Assembly: GCA_963070105.1 (NCBI GenBank)
Contig: OY718804.1
Coordinates: forward strand, 5,045,317 to 5,109,316
DNA length: 64,000 nucleotides
Direction of reading: 5' to 3'
From: Litomosoides sigmodontis
Lineage: Eukaryota > Nematoda > Chromadorea > Rhabditida > Onchocercidae
The notes under the pieces are model-generated. The model was given only the letters and a program-made list of their open reading frames with translations, did not search any database and was not told the DNA's origin. Below are positions 12,019-24,900 of the stretch, in pieces. The position numbers and the translations under genes are program-made. Every line of letters starts with the position of its first letter. The first letter of the stretch is position 1.

Positions 12019-13170
12019 GTTGCATTAGTGATATCATTAAGTAATTCAGCCCAATACATTCGCTAATGAAGATCCTGAACAAAAACATAGCGCAGGTTCA
12101 GAATTACATTGCAAAAGAAAAAAACTAAAGATATTTTAAAGAATGATGAAATCACCGACAAAGAGTTTACTTCAAGAACTGTTTCGATGAAACTAAGCTG
12201 TTTCTAAAGTTCAAACGTTAAATTGCTGTGATTTCAATGTTGCATTGGATGTATTGCGTACAATGACCCTATGTTTTCATTTTCCTCTCTGTAAAATTTG
12301 CAAAAAGTTCTCTAATATTTTATTGCAATTTTTAAAAGATATAAACATTAAAGAAATCCAACTGCTTGTTCCTTAACTGTTAATCAATTACATACGGCAA
12401 TTCTATTTTCCTCTAACAGGTAAAATACAAAATGCAAAAGAAGTTTTACAATACCCTCTTTTTGGAGCAATAATTATCTAACACGGAAAGGTAGGAATTG
12501 AAAGTTATAAAATTTAATCTCTTGCAATTTAAAATTTCAATTTGAAGGAGAGAAAAAAATTAAAAAATATAGTTACTCAACAACAATAGCAGCTAATTAG
12601 TAAACGAGCACATTTGTGTGTTCTGGCAAGAGAACTTTTTGAAAAGAACAAGTACGTCCAAAATTGTCATTCAGTTACACTTCGATATGCTAATGGCCTT
12701 TTTTTTATTTTGTTAGTTTCATTTCATTCCTAAACATGAATGTACGTGACATGCAAATCACCACAGCATTCTCCCACAATCATCAAACTCAAAAAATTTA
12801 TAAAAATTTCAAAAACACTGCTACTCAATTGAAATTCTTAAAAGTAACAAACAAAATAATGTGCCTAATAATTGCAACAACTAATGGGAAATTTCCAATA
12901 AGGAAATATTTAATGATTTGCAAAGAAAAAGTTTAATAACATTTTTATCCATATATGCGACTAAATTGAAACAGAAAAGTGTGCTAAATGGAGAGATTTT
13001 ATTTCAAAAAATTGAACTGAAAATAAAACCTGAAAGCTGAACGCTCGTCTCAGAAATGTTGCTGGTTCCTTCTGAAGTGAGATAAACTGTGGACTTTCCG
13101 TTTCATCATTATCCTCATTTTGGCTCGACCATTTATCCATAATGTGCTTTTCGATCCTTTCACTGCTCAT
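10214..13170 (-). CDS. Unrecognised 255-aa protein with acidic, SUMO-motif-like tail
   Basis: Four exons all join in phase 0: 13030-13170, 11316-11447, 10953-11111, 10214-10549. Acceptors are TTTGCAG, TTTTCAG and TTTTAG, and all frames stay open. The start ATG at 13170 gives MSSERIEKHIMDKW. The middle has a basic/hydrophobic segment (LDSETRAMIKLRYKD) and the last exon is polar and charged, ending DNEPDVQIWRL. Within it EVVVDIDDD resembles a SUMO-interacting motif (hydrophobic triplet plus acidic run) and SIKIKREKR holds an I-K-x-E sumoylation-type site and a basic patch. These suggest, but do not prove, a nuclear chromatin or checkpoint role. I do not recognise the family. The 1.58 kb first intron contains the CA repeat and could hide another exon. 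The junction at 11316 uses GTTAGT; GTTTAG three bases earlier is an alternative. Confidence 0.6.
11953..12016. repeat. (CA)32 microsatellite
   Basis: 64 bp of uninterrupted CA dinucleotide inside the first intron of the unrecognised gene at 10214-13170. It generates spurious His-Thr and Cys-Val ORFs on the two strands. Confidence 0.97.
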
Positions 13171-15488
13171 ATTTTCACCCTTTCATTCATTGATAAACGA
13201 TTTCGTTTAATAGTTTATCTTACTATTAATATTACAACGACGACTACTGCCACTATTACTACTACTTCTATTAACACCATCTAACCTTCTTATATTCTTA
13301 TCATTCTGTGATCTGAAATTAAGAATACTGTCGATTTGGTCAGTAACTTCCATTTTGCTTTGTTGTGCACCGTTACCCGACAAAAAGGAAAGAATTAAGA
13401 GAAAAGCCGTGATAATTGAAGTGGAAGTGGAACAGCTATGGAAGATCAGTATTAAAGGTAATATAACAAAAAGAAAAGGAAGGAAGCTAAATGAGAATCA
13501 TTTCAGCAAGGAGAGAACAACAAACATTTCTTCGGTACACCACCGTTTGAAATTAAAAATAAAAGTCGTTTTCCATTCGGTTCTTGTGTCTTTACAATAA
13601 ACCTTGACAGTAATTAATTAACTACTCAATTAACAATTTGGAGGAGAAATTCAGAAGTAAGTCTTTGTGCCGATTTAAACTTCTTAAGGTCAGATTGATC
13701 ACAACAAATAACAATAAGACACAATCCGCCGAGGGACAGAAAGATAGTTCAAAAATTTCCGTCTTAAAACTGATTAAGTTGAGATTTCCCTCAATCGTTC
13801 GTTTTGTCAATACCTCTCCCCCTCCCCTTTCCTCACTAACCCACTTGTGTCTATTGGCTGTTACGAGCTTACTGCTCGCTAATTCAATTAATTTAAAATT
13901 ATTTATTGTCTGCCCACACCTCACAGTACATCTATCCTCACAACTTATTGCAGAAAGACTTACATCAGTGAAAACTAATTCAAAAAACAAACAAACCTTA
14001 ACTTTAATAGTAAAAGAGACGATAAATGGCATAAACTGATGTGACAGAGTGAAATCGAATTCCTGCCCCTCTCTCTTTCTCTCCCCTCTCTCTCTCTTTC
14101 TCTCTCTGTCACACATAACCGGTTTAATTTGTTATAAGTTATTGCTATAACCCACCTCTTCACATCGATGAAATCAAGAAGACACCGTTCATGAAAGAAA
14201 AAGTTCTGTAAAAAGAACAAAAGATTTTTTTCTCCATGAACTTGACTTGGTTTAGATTTCAGGTGACATTTGAATAATTTCATCTCTCCAAAAAAATGAG
14301 ATCAAAGCAGAATCTGAAATATCACGACGATTTAACGAAATGAAGCTGTCGAGGTGTTAACTGTCGCATCCACCACCGACTAACTCCTCCTGAATTCGAT
14401 GACCAAGTGGGTTGGATGAGGCAAGAAAATGGAAATACAAGAAATAGGAAATTATTTTAATCGATAAAATGCCTTCTTTCGAGTGCGATGAGATGAGTAG
14501 CACTTCTCTGCTGAAGGAGAGGGGAAAGGAAGGTGTCAGGCTTGCTTCGAAGTGTGACATTTCACTTGTCCTCACTTGTCTTCTGCGATACTCAATGCGA
14601 AGTGCTAACCGCTCACGTCGCTAACGATAAGTAGGAAAAGCTTCAAGAGGACAGCTATGCTATTTGAGATTGCTGGAGCTGAAGGAGATGAGGAACGAGG
14701 GAGGTGGGAAGGACGGTCCCTTTCTTTTCGCTAGAAATTCAGTGTTCTTCTGGCCCGAAAGGAATGTGTAAGATGAAATTCACTTACGGAAGAGAAAGAT
14801 GAACAAAAGAGTTAGCGGTGTCAGTTAGAATTTTATTTTCTGGAAGAGATTTGTCCAATTAGGTCAACCTGATTGATGAAAAGAGGAAAAGAGACGTATG
14901 CGTTGAATTACTTGCAACGTGCACGAGGGAGATTGAACTCACCCATCCCTCACGTTGACAAAGTACGACCACTGCGATAATTCCTTACATGCATGCCACC
15001 TCATCAACTCACCAATGAGGGAGAGAGTGCGCTCGCAACTTGAACATTAACCACCTCCTACTTATTTTCAACTCTCTTCGGTGTTTTTTCACTTTAAGTG
15101 AGGTCGCGGTAGACTGTTTGTTGATGATTGATGATCGTGGTGGTGATGAACAGTTGCTCTGTAAATTATCTCCTTCTACGTTTCTGATATCATTTTTTCA
15201 TGCAAAAATTTATTTTCTCGTTCTCTTCAATTTTTGAAATTGTAGTTCTGCTTTTAGTCATTGCCAATTTCTCGACGAATCCAAAGACGTTTGAGTTTTA
15301 AATTTTGTAAAAATGTTCCAATCATATGCTACTATTTTAAGGAGACAATTTGTATTGCACTTAAATTAATCAATGAAGGGTTGCTTTTCTTTCCATTTGC
15401 AATTTCCCGTATTACTATGCATTTTTAGGCTTATTTTTATGGTCCTATTGTTGTAGGGTCACCGATACCACTCATCGGTTCCAAGACA
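13171..15488. other. Intergenic between divergent genes; CT-rich tract
   Basis: This is the 5' flank of the unrecognised minus-strand gene and of TXNDC9. It contains a polypyrimidine CT tract at about 14067-14107. Open frames at 13622-14283 on the minus strand are translations of this simple sequence and its surroundings (Arg-Glu repeats) and are not supported as genes. Confidence 0.5.
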
Positions 15489-16662
15489 ATGAACCGTTCC
15501 ATGGAGGAATCACTTGGTGAGCAGTTGCTTAAAGTAGTGACAATAGCTGAGGAAGAAGTTGATCGTCAAATAGAAAAATATGACAATTTGGATGAAAACG
15601 ATTTGGAAGCTATACGACAGAAGCGTCTGCAAGAATTGAAAAAGAAGCAGTTGCAGAGACAGGTAAGTTTGTGAACGATAACAAGCACATGATTTTCCTT
15701 TTCACATTTCTGACTGCTCTTGAAAAGAAAATGTTAGTTGCAAATTATCAATGGTTATCTGCCGATCCACAATTCTTACTTACTCCTTATAATCATTGAT
15801 TGTTATTGCCTATACTCATTGTTTTCCAGGAATGGCTTAGAAATGGCCATGGCGTATATGAGGAAATGCCGGATGAGCGAAGCTTTTTCGACGCTACGAA
15901 AAAATCTGCCAAAGTTGTGTGTCATTTTTATTTATCTACCACTGAACGGTGTAAAATCGTTGACAAACATCTGCGAAAAATTGCTCCGAAATATCTAGGA
16001 ACTCGGTTCATTTATGCCAATGCCGAAAAGGTTAGGATTTCGTCGGCTTTATAGCAGCATCATGATGTACTTTAAATCTGAACATGTTGATATTTCTGTG
16101 CACTTGCTGAATATAAGAACTACCTACCTATCCTCATTTGGTAGTGAAATTTTGTTGTAATCATTAGTACACGTATTACTGTTTTAAATGACTTCTAATA
16201 TTGTCGAAATTAAAACTGTGCGCAACTTAAATTTATGACAATTCCAGTTCCCTTTTCTCACTACGCGACTCAAAATCCGTGTTATTCCAACAATCGTTGT
16301 CGTAATTGATGCGAAGACTGTTGATTACATACGGGGATTTGATGAATTGGGTGGGAACGATGATTTTAAAACTGAAACTCTTGAATGGAGACTTTCGTGG
16401 TATTTTTCTTGTCAACTTTTTACTTCTCTGAATTCTCATGTTTAATTTTTTATTACATTACTCCTGTTTTTAGCTTTTCTATCACGTCATGAGTAGTGGT
16501 AAATTATGTGCACTTTGCAGGTCCAAAGCAGTGGACTACAATGGGCCTTCTTTTTTACAAGGTTCTCGTATGAATATTGCAAAGTCGAACAAAGCAGCCA
16601 AGAAAAAGGTACGAGGAAATGAGAATGATGATGATGATGATGATGATGATGAGAATTGGTAG
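15489..16662 (+). CDS. TXNDC9: Thioredoxin domain-containing protein 9 (phosducin-like family)
   Basis: Four exons: 15489-15662, 15830-16030, 16248-16399, 16521-16662, giving 222 aa. Human TXNDC9 is of similar length. An N-terminal helical region ([20 protein letters not shown]) leads into [20 protein letters not shown], the diagnostic entry to the thioredoxin fold. Then come [18 protein letters not shown], a strand with [14 protein letters not shown], and [20 protein letters not shown]. The two cysteines (C89 and C99) are ten residues apart rather than in CxxC, so redox activity is not expected, as in the family. Family members modulate the CCT chaperonin during actin and tubulin folding in the cytosol. 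The C-terminus is a run of eight Asp followed by ENW. An acceptor (TTGTAG at 15457) lies 31 bp before the ATG. Converges with the minus-strand locus at 17415. Confidence 0.95.
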
Positions 16663-17414
16663 TGGAGTTTTGGCTTTAATTCAGGACTGAGTAAAAAAAC
16701 TTTTCTTAAGCAGATGGGTAGACATGAGAAAAGCGACAGAAACGATATTGTAACTTCAAGAAAGCAGTTAAGTTAGAAATTCATTTTATTCGGATAGTGC
16801 AGTTGAAAAATGAATTCAGTTATAACTGAAATTGATTGAAAACGCATAAATTTTCTAGAGAAAATTCTCCGTTCAGAGCAATAGTGTTTCGGGAAGAAAC
16901 GTGTTCTGTACATATCAACATTTGAAATTTCGAAGTATAAAGTGTGAAATTTTCGCAAAATATGTATTTGGTCTTCTTTAGATATTGCTCAGAAGAAATA
17001 TCATTTTTCCCGTTGTCATTCTTTGTTCGTTTTTTGTTATTTATATTCCAAAGTTCATCTTACTGTGATCTGAGTGGAACATATGATTTATGTACCTATG
17101 ACATATTGTAGGTTTTAACATGTAGGTTTTGTCTTCCATGTAATGAGGATCAAGGTAATAATTGGATGTATATGATGATCATGCCGTTTATGAAGTTGAT
17201 CATATAAAGTTTACGTAAATACAGAATATTCACTTTCACATTACCATTACTTTCTCTAATTTTTTTCATGAATTTTTTCCAAGCGGCACATTAAAGTTAT
17301 TTTCTCGTTGACACATATAAGCTTCCTGGAATTCAAATGCTTCTTGAATCTCATTTTCAAACATTTCCGGCGGAAGGTTCCAAAACGATTTTGGTGTTTA
17401 GGCTTGTAGTTTCT
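16663..17414. other. 3' intergenic between converging genes
   Basis: The untranslated tail of TXNDC9 and the downstream side of the minus-strand membrane-protein locus lie here. The minus frame at 16773-16958 has no splice or motif support. Nothing else was seen. Confidence 0.5.
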
Positions 17415-18183
17415 TCAGAAATGAGGAACATTTCCAAAACGGACATCTTTGATATTATCGAATTCCTGTTCTAGTTTCTCGGACCAAACTGTTAGGCACG
17501 CCAATGCGTTCAGAAAAATGAGCAACTGGAGATATGCGTAGAGCGAAGGTGTCGTGTATGGATGATATCCATTGCCAGCATCCACACCCTGAAATAATTT
17601 CCCTTTTGTTGAGAAGAATTAGAATGAAAGTATGGATGTAAATGCTAGGCTTCCAGTAATTCTGGAAATGTCGCCAAGCACGAAGGCAAGTATAGCGTGG
17701 AAGACACCACACTAGTATCCCGTAAGTTGTAATATTGCCAAACAGAACTGTTTGTTTTTTTTTTTCATATGTAGAGGGCTTAGAGCAACTAACCTGATGA
17801 CTTTTGAGTTTGGTGGATCCAAAACGTGTAGCAGCAAAGGCTTGAGCTGTATAAACTGCATCATCTTGCTGGAGTTCAAAATATGGTCGTCCACACTGAA
17901 CGATTAAAACAGCGATGAAATGAGACGAAGAGAAAGCTTGACATTCTTCTCGATTAAATGGTAAGTTTAATTTTGAGAATTTAGATCTCACTGGTTTATT
18001 TTCTCCACTCAAAAAACGATATTCATATTCGATACGTAGCAAAGGACGCCTTCTTGTTTCCTGCCCATAACGACTTTTCGAATTTGGTGATACAGCAAAG
18101 CGATTGCGGAAATAACGTCCACTTTTTGAAATATTAATCGTGTAAGAGAAATAAAATTTAAGTTCTTCTGATTCTGATTCCAT
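17415..18183 (-). CDS. Unrecognised protein, C-terminal exons with membrane segment
   Basis: Two exons join in phase 0: 17794-18183 (130 codons if started at the ATG at 18183, MESESEELKFYFSYTIN) and 17415-17588 (57 codons and stop). The first holds LLRIEYEYRFLSGENK, FSSSHFIAVLIVQCGRPYF and DDAVYTAQAFAATRFGSTK. The second encodes YHPYTTPSLYAYLQLLIFL plus NALACLTVW, a single hydrophobic segment close to the C-terminus, then an acidic EKLEQEFDN tail. The apparent single 242-codon frame is wrong: it reads through the intron 17589-17793, which has a clean GTTAGT donor and ATTTCAG acceptor. This part may be the 3' end of the exons at 18239-19349. I found no junction in the right phase except GTCAAA or GTTCTG donors inside the preceding exon. 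I do not recognise the family. Confidence 0.5.
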
Positions 18184-18238
18184 GCAAATTTCATGTTAAC
18201 CTATGCAGGTATCTGCGAATTCATTCTTTTTCTTTTTT

Positions 18239-19349
18239 TCACTTATCTTGAGTTTTAAAAAACAAAGCCTTCGATTCCGGATAAATTGCTTTAGTTTGAC
18301 CGGTATCCGCATTGACTGCATTAACAGAACCTTGCCGTATCTCAACGATCAAATTGTTAGGAAGAAGGGATTGCATCTCTGTCAAATCCATGTAGGCTTC
18401 TTCAGCAGCCTGGAAACTTCAGCTTTTTGGTTTCCTCAATCCACTTGAAGCTTATGAGTGGGAAGTTGAAGCGTAAGTGTAAGATGAGGTGAAATTCACT
18501 TTTTCTTTACTAACTCACTCACATCTTGAATAAGAGGGTCACTCTTCCCTGCCACATTAACCACTAAATGGCAAATTCTTGATGGACGAGACTGATTCAT
18601 CAATCTTTCCAGCAATCGATTAGCCAAAATTTCGGCAAACGTATCAATACGACTGAAAAATTAATTGTTAATTAGAGCATATCACTTTATTAGATAGTTT
18701 AATTCATTTAGTTGTATTTCTTTTTATTTCAACATTTGAAAGAAGTTTTTGATTAAAATGTTTTAGAAATCATGCATTGATCAGATCAGAAGTTTTTCAT
18801 CTAAAAAAATTTTATATCAAAAATGTTGAAGTAATATACCGACGAGGAATTGTTCCATACAGGAACGAAGCTAGAAAACTCACTGTTTGTTCAATTTCCA
18901 CCAACATTTCTAGAACTACGATGATCATTAATTATGTTTTAAGAGAATTAAAGACAAATCAAAAAATTGATGAGCTCATTTAACATCACTAGCTAACATC
19001 TGTTTCTATCAGACAGAAATGCATTGCAACACTGACCGCTCACAACAAGAAGTTCATATGAAACAGACATTGTTGCTCCTTCAAATCTTTTAAATACGCA
19101 AAATTTTCTTATTTCAATGAATAAATGGGGATAAACTCTGGGTCCGCCATCTTTTAATGAAATTTTGATGCTCGAGTTGCAACCACTAAGTACCAGATTT
19201 CTTGCTTCTTCACCAGTAACTTTATTTCCATCCAAATTAAAAGTTCGCTCAAAAAATTTTATAAAATCATTTTACAAAATTCGAACGAACCGTCCGCTAA
19301 CAAACTGGTCGACTGAAGGACGATTTTCACTTAGCACACAATTCAATAG
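18239..19349 (-). CDS. Unrecognised protein, internal exons (possible secreted/lumenal part)
   Basis: Five exons join with matching phases: 19302-19349, 19037-19247, 18840-18870, 18523-18652, 18239-18409. They encode LLNCVLSENRPSVDQF, then RTFNLDGNKVTGEEARNLVL, GCNSSIKISLKDGGPRVYP, the 31 nt exon SFLYGTIPR, RIDTFAEILANRLLERLMNQ, ICHLVVNVAGKSDPLIQD and AEEAYMDLTEMQSLLPNNL followed by IVEIRQGSVNAVNADTGQTK. The last exon reads to a TGA at 18239. The phase chain over four junctions argues for a real gene. The 31 nt exon could instead start 12 nt earlier at an AACAG acceptor. No known domain was identified. The upstream exon is missing: the signal-peptide exon at 20675-20900 ends in phase 1, while this block starts in phase 0, so at least one exon between is unaccounted for. 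Confidence 0.5.
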
Positions 19350-20674
19350 CTAAAAATTTTAGTGCTAAATAGTTTTTGCTAAATTCATTCCACGTTTACT
19401 TTTGGCCAAGTGTTATGGAAATTTCACCGATTGATCAATTTCAGTTGAGGGGAATTCGTAGGATCCCTCTAATTTACTAGTTAAATGTCTTTTTTTCAAT
19501 CAATCATTCTCCCTGAGTTACTCCTTTTGCTTCATCTCGTCAAAAGTTAACTCCTGGTAATTAATGCTGCAATTAATGAGTTAAATAGATAATTGCGATT
19601 AGTCATCACCATCATTCAAATCTCCCATAAATTTAAGAGTGTCTTAAACTTACTGTCGACAAAAAATTCACTTACAAATAAATAACATTCGTACCAGCGA
19701 CAACATGTGTTAATTGGCTTAATCAAATTAGATGAACGATTAGAATTTAAATTTGACAAGATTAAGTCCTGAAATTAATACAATCGCATAAATGCACTTT
19801 TATCTATTGGAATACATTAAATGAAATTGATCTATTGGAATACATTACTTTCTGCAAAACAACACATTAGCAAGCAGTTTCATCAGGAATTTCCCAGTTG
19901 CTATCTTTCAAACAATTTTACAGTAATTTTCAAAACTTTCGGCTTTCCATAATGAAATATCTGTAAATGCATGTTTAAGTGCTAACAACAACTAATTAGT
20001 GCAAAGCTAACAAGGAATTCGTCAAACTTTAAAAAGAACTAAAAATAGTACACGTCAAGAATACAAAAGAAAAGAGCGCCTTACCTACCACCGCTTCTCT
20101 TGTCTTCTGTGCTGCAATAGTTCCAACACTTTCTCCCTGATCACTTACTTATCACCGCTATTCTCATTCTTGCCTTTCCCCCTCAATTATTTCAGCATGT
20201 GAAATATTTGCAAATTTATTGTAAAAAATTCAATAATTCGGTAAAGCATTGATTAAACGTATGTTTGCCGATTGAAAATCTTTTCCTTATGCTTCTTTCG
20301 CTGTTTATTTGTTTGTTTGCTTTCTGTAATTGCTAAAATTAATTTCATTTAATCATAGAATTTCTAGTGTTTGAAAAGAGGAAAATACTAGGGCAACTAC
20401 GCAGGAATGACAGGAAAACAAAAGAGTACAAAATTGCTTCAGTGATATCAAAGCGCAAGAAACAATTGTTTCGAAGGTGCATTTTTGAGTTTCGTCACGC
20501 ATCGCTGAGGGAACTGTTGTCTCTCTTCCTCCCTTTCAATTCACTTCTAATCTTTCAATTTAATTAAGGGAGTGAGTTAAAATCATCCCTCAAAACTACT
20601 GCTTCAAAAAAAAGCTCTGAAAGAGAATTTTTTCCACACAATGGAAATGAGGAATGACAGTGAATGAAACTTAC
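19350..20674. other. Probable intron or gap in an unresolved minus-strand locus
   Basis: No exon was assigned here with confidence. A TTTCAG acceptor near 19772 precedes a short open stretch, but no partner donor of the needed phase was found. The plus-strand frame at 20367-20567 is unsupported. Confidence 0.35.
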
Positions 20675-20900
20675 CATTGAAACTCTGATAAGTATAAAAG
20701 CTAGCGAAAGCATATCTTAATAATTTCATGTCGATTATTTCCCGCATAGAAGAAGCAAATAGAATAAATTCGCTTCCATTAGATACACTGTCACACTTTG
20801 ATGACAGTTGAGAAATCGAATTTAAGCAAATGTGATTTTCAATGATCGCTATCAAAAGCGTGAAAATTATACGACAAAGAAAAACGAAAATGATATACAT
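20675..20900 (-). CDS. Signal-peptide exon, likely first exon of the unrecognised locus
   Basis: ATG at 20900 opens 75 codons and one base before a canonical GTAAGT donor at 20674. The N-terminus MYIIFVFLCRIIFTLLIAII is a clear signal peptide or signal anchor, followed by SISQLSSKCDSVSNGSEF and a helical segment MREIIDMKLLRYAFASFY. With the exons at 18239-19349 and 17415-18183 this would make a type I membrane protein with a lumenal body, one C-terminal membrane pass and a short cytosolic tail. The joining exon is not identified, so a separate secreted protein is possible. Confidence 0.45.
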
Positions 20901-21945
20901 AAGCTTACCATAAATTATAGAATACTAATTAATATCACATGTTAGGCATAAGCATACTTGACGTAAGTGGAAATTCTAACAAAACTCTAAGCATGTAAAT
21001 GCAAAATATTACTAATAAATTATTCACTAGATTTCAAAAGATTTCAGTAGCAATAATAATGTTTAAAAAAAACTAAATTCCCGAAACTTAGAACTTTTTG
21101 GCGAAATTACCCGTAGACAATAAGAAAAAAAATATGTTAGATTGATTTCTGAGCAAAATGCTATCACTCAGAAAATGCAAGTTCTTGTCAGAAACAAAAA
21201 ATAAAAACCGGTAGCAAAGAAGAAAATGAGGTCAAATAATTTTTCATCTTTCTTCCCGCAAGCATTATTATTGGAAAAGAACACTTTGAATTGTCCCAAA
21301 GAAAAAAAAGTGCTAAAAGAATATAAGAAGGTAAGAGGCAGTGAATTTTAGTATGAAATCGGCTTAAATAGAATAAACATTATACTGTCATTTAACAACA
21401 CATTGATGACACACAACATTTTCACCAACAGACTAGGGCAAGGATCATTAATTGATACGAATTTGCAAACACTTCTACCAATTATACTTTTAAAAGATTG
21501 ACAAAGTGACGAGCATGACAAACTTCAGATTTCGAAGTTTAGTTCAGATCTGTTGACTGACGCATTACTGTTGCTATTATATGAAAGCGTAGCAAAAATG
21601 AAGCACTGAATCATTGATTATTTGAGAAGACAGAAAAGAAACTAATTTTCATATATCTAAGATATCATGCTTATCAGACGGTGTCAGATTTCCAGTGTAA
21701 CTCCAATCTTTATTGCTTTCTCTAACCCTTTCCCTTGAATTCTTTCAGGCAAAATCAGTAATAATGAAGGAAACAAAAAAGAGAATTTTAACTTGCACAC
21801 CTTGTCAATTTATTTTTTCTTCTTTAACACACAATAATGAGCTGAGACAAGCAAATGCATTGCCATTTACAGAAGCAAATCACATCTTGCAGTGCTTCTG
21901 TACAAATAGATATCCTGAATCCGGTTAGTGCAGTAAAAAAAATGA
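20901..21945. other. Intergenic; MVK 3' end
   Basis: This lies between the signal-peptide exon and the mevalonate kinase stop. A minus-strand AATAAA (plus TTTATT at 21709-21714) is 232 bp past the MVK stop and is the best polyadenylation candidate. No coding evidence otherwise. Confidence 0.45.
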
Positions 21946-24900
21946 TCAGTTTGTAATTTTTTTATCATGAAGATAAAGCGACGGGGTTGAATGGGACGAT
22001 GAATCGGTAGCTGTACTGGTTGTGGCACTCGGTGTTCCAATCACTGTGCTAGGCATAACAAAGAGATCAGGCTTACTGTTGTGGCATACCACTCCGGGAC
22101 CACCAAGCGGAGGTTGCCATAATTCGTAGTCCAGTTTTGTCAGTTCATCTTTGATCATCGATAATACTGTCGCTGACGTATCTGTAAATAACGTGCAATA
22201 GAGACCTGAAAAGACTTTAAGGATAAACTATAGTAAATTCCATAACCAGACTTCGGCTCATAAGTATGACGGTTGTATATGACAGGATAAAAATGAAATA
22301 TGAAAATAAAACAAAGAGTAACTACGAATACAATTGTTAAAAAACAAACAATGTATTATTTTCAAGCACGTTGCATATATATCCGGGTATTGAAATAATC
22401 ATCCTATTATCTCATTTCTCTCCTTTATCATTTAGCTTAACGAACTGATAGCATGTCCCGAATACTTTACGTCGTAACAGATGATATATCCATTTTCTAT
22501 AAATTAAATCAAAATGACACAAACAATTTTGTGGTACCTGGCTTTAAGAAAGCAAAAACGCTTCCACCACCACCAGCACCCGTCATTTTTGGATGTATTC
22601 CATACCTCGCAAGCAATGTACAAATCTGATCAATTTTTGGATGACCAACACCCAATGCAATCAATAGCTGATTGTTTATTCGACATAAATCCTGAAATAA
22701 TATATGGAAACTTTGCTTAATTTTACTTCGAAAAAGCAATAAGTTGAATGAAACTAAGGAATATCGATATATGTTTGATGGAAGCAGTAAAATGCTCATT
22801 GTTGAAAAGGGACATCACATTAAATGTCGGTTTTAATTTTCCCTTCTGCTCTTACTTTCCTCAATTGTGTATGAATTAGCAATGGAAGAGAATTTGTGGT
22901 ACAAGAAGGGAAAGGAAAACAATTTCCACATGCACTTTTTCTGGCACATAGTCAGCTGTTAAGGTTAGAGAAGCACCAAAGCAATAGAAAAAACTGAGCG
23001 AAATATCGCAAAAACTTACGAAATGATAGAAATGGACAAATGAACGATCACCGAGAATAGCTAAATATACGTGGCCGAATTAAACTATGTAAGCCAAAGA
23101 AGTGAAAAAGCTATGAAGAGCAAGAAAAAGGAAATCAAAGATAGTACTGAACGTTGAAATTGAAATTTTAAAAGTTGATTCATTCTCCGTACAGCTTACA
23201 TTGAGCTTAGAGAAGGAATCGATAAGCTGCCTTCGTTCATGTCTCTCCAAATTAGCTCCCGAAGTGCCACTAATCGCGGAAATGTTACTATATCGTTTAC
23301 CACCAGCAACATAAGAGCTCTCCTTCGGTAAATGTATTTCACTACTCGGCTGTTGCGGAGAATGTCCACTGGACTGCAAAAATTAAAAGAAACACTAATT
23401 TAGTTCTTGCGCAAAAAATGAGAAAAATTAAACAAGGCAAAATGAAATTATCACATGAATATGTCCCCCATCGTTATGATTGTTAAACAGTCAATACGGT
23501 AAAACAAAATATTTTATAAATGAAATAATGAGAATTAGTAAACAACATTCCTCTTTTTTCTCTTTTGGATTCCTCTTTTAAGGGTTAACATAATTTAACT
23601 TTAAACTTCATTTCAAGCTTACGTTTTAATTATTTCGGTAAATAAGAAAAATTAAAAGGCATAGCAACTGTTGATTCCACAATATAAGAAAAAAGACATG
23701 ATAAAATTACTCCAATGCTCAAATAATTCACTTTTCGCTAGACGAACAAAACAAATTACTCCCAAAATCCATCAAATACTTAGCGACTGGTTAATTAATT
23801 AGTGTTAGACTACACATTCTTCACTAAATGAATTCTTCAAAAGTCCAAAAGTAGCAATTGTCGAAGCCTAAAGTTGAAATATGATGGACGAATTCCCAGT
23901 TACAACGATAACACTAAATTAACAATGCAACAGTGACGAGAAAAGAGTATTAACAATTCTAGTTGAAGATACAAAAGTTAAAAAAAGCAAAACATGCATA
24001 AAAAAAGCAAAAACATTTCAATCCACTAAAAATTAAATGTTCTAACAAATAACGTTTTCACTCGCACTAACAACCTTACTTATAGTTTTGAACGCAAAGA
24101 CTGAAACATAAACCTTAATCCTAATATATCAGGAAAGACTGAAATGCTAGAGATAACTAACAATAGCGATCTTAGCTGTAATAGTTATTTGTTATCATCC
24201 AATCATCGCTCTATTCATTTGTTTCATCTATTACAACCCTAACTTTATCATATATGCATAATTGATTTTACTTCAACCCTCTGCTAAAAATTCAACCAAT
24301 GCAGTACCATCAAAGTGACATCTACCAACACTTTGAATCAATACAAAACAACCGATAAGTTTACTCTTGTTAAGAATACGGCTTTATTCGTTGGTAGGAT
24401 CATCAGTTGTGATAGTGGAATTCAAAAACATCAATAGTGTGTCTTCCTAAAACACAAGCAAAAAAATTACCTGCAAAAATTGATGATTACCGTCGGTGCA
24501 AGCCAAACCAGCCGAGCTATTGCTATTGCCACCATTTGACACCCTATCATCACCACCATTTTCTTCTGGTGGCTGATGTAGAATTTTTGCTGCATCACGT
24601 GAAATTGCATCGATAGCGTTGAAAATAGACTCAACAACATCCGGAAACTGAAATCACTTACGGACAATCAGTGAATTCTAAGAGACAGAATCAAATAAAA
24701 CTAAGATACTCCAATTTTCATAATTGCTGGTTAAAATGGATTTATTGTCCTCTCATACTTATCTGAATATTTCCAAACTAATTTCCATAGCTACTATTAA
24801 AATTATTGCTATAAAAATTTTGAGATTCTTACTTTCTTCAACCGCTCCTTCACTGTTTGTACCATCCGTGAAGTACTTCTCTCAACTCTCGAATTAACCA

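Noticed and set aside
11831..12088. Cys-Val and His-Thr repeat ORFs on the two strands
   Set aside because: They come from the (CA)32 microsatellite in an intron.
13622..14283. Arg/Glu-rich minus ORFs and an overlapping plus ORF
   Set aside because: Translation of a CT/GA tract; frames overlap on both strands and have no splice or motif support.
17455..18183. Single 242-aa minus-strand ORF
   Set aside because: It reads through an intron with a GTTAGT donor and ATTTCAG acceptor. After splicing the C-terminus is a different, clearly membrane-spanning sequence.
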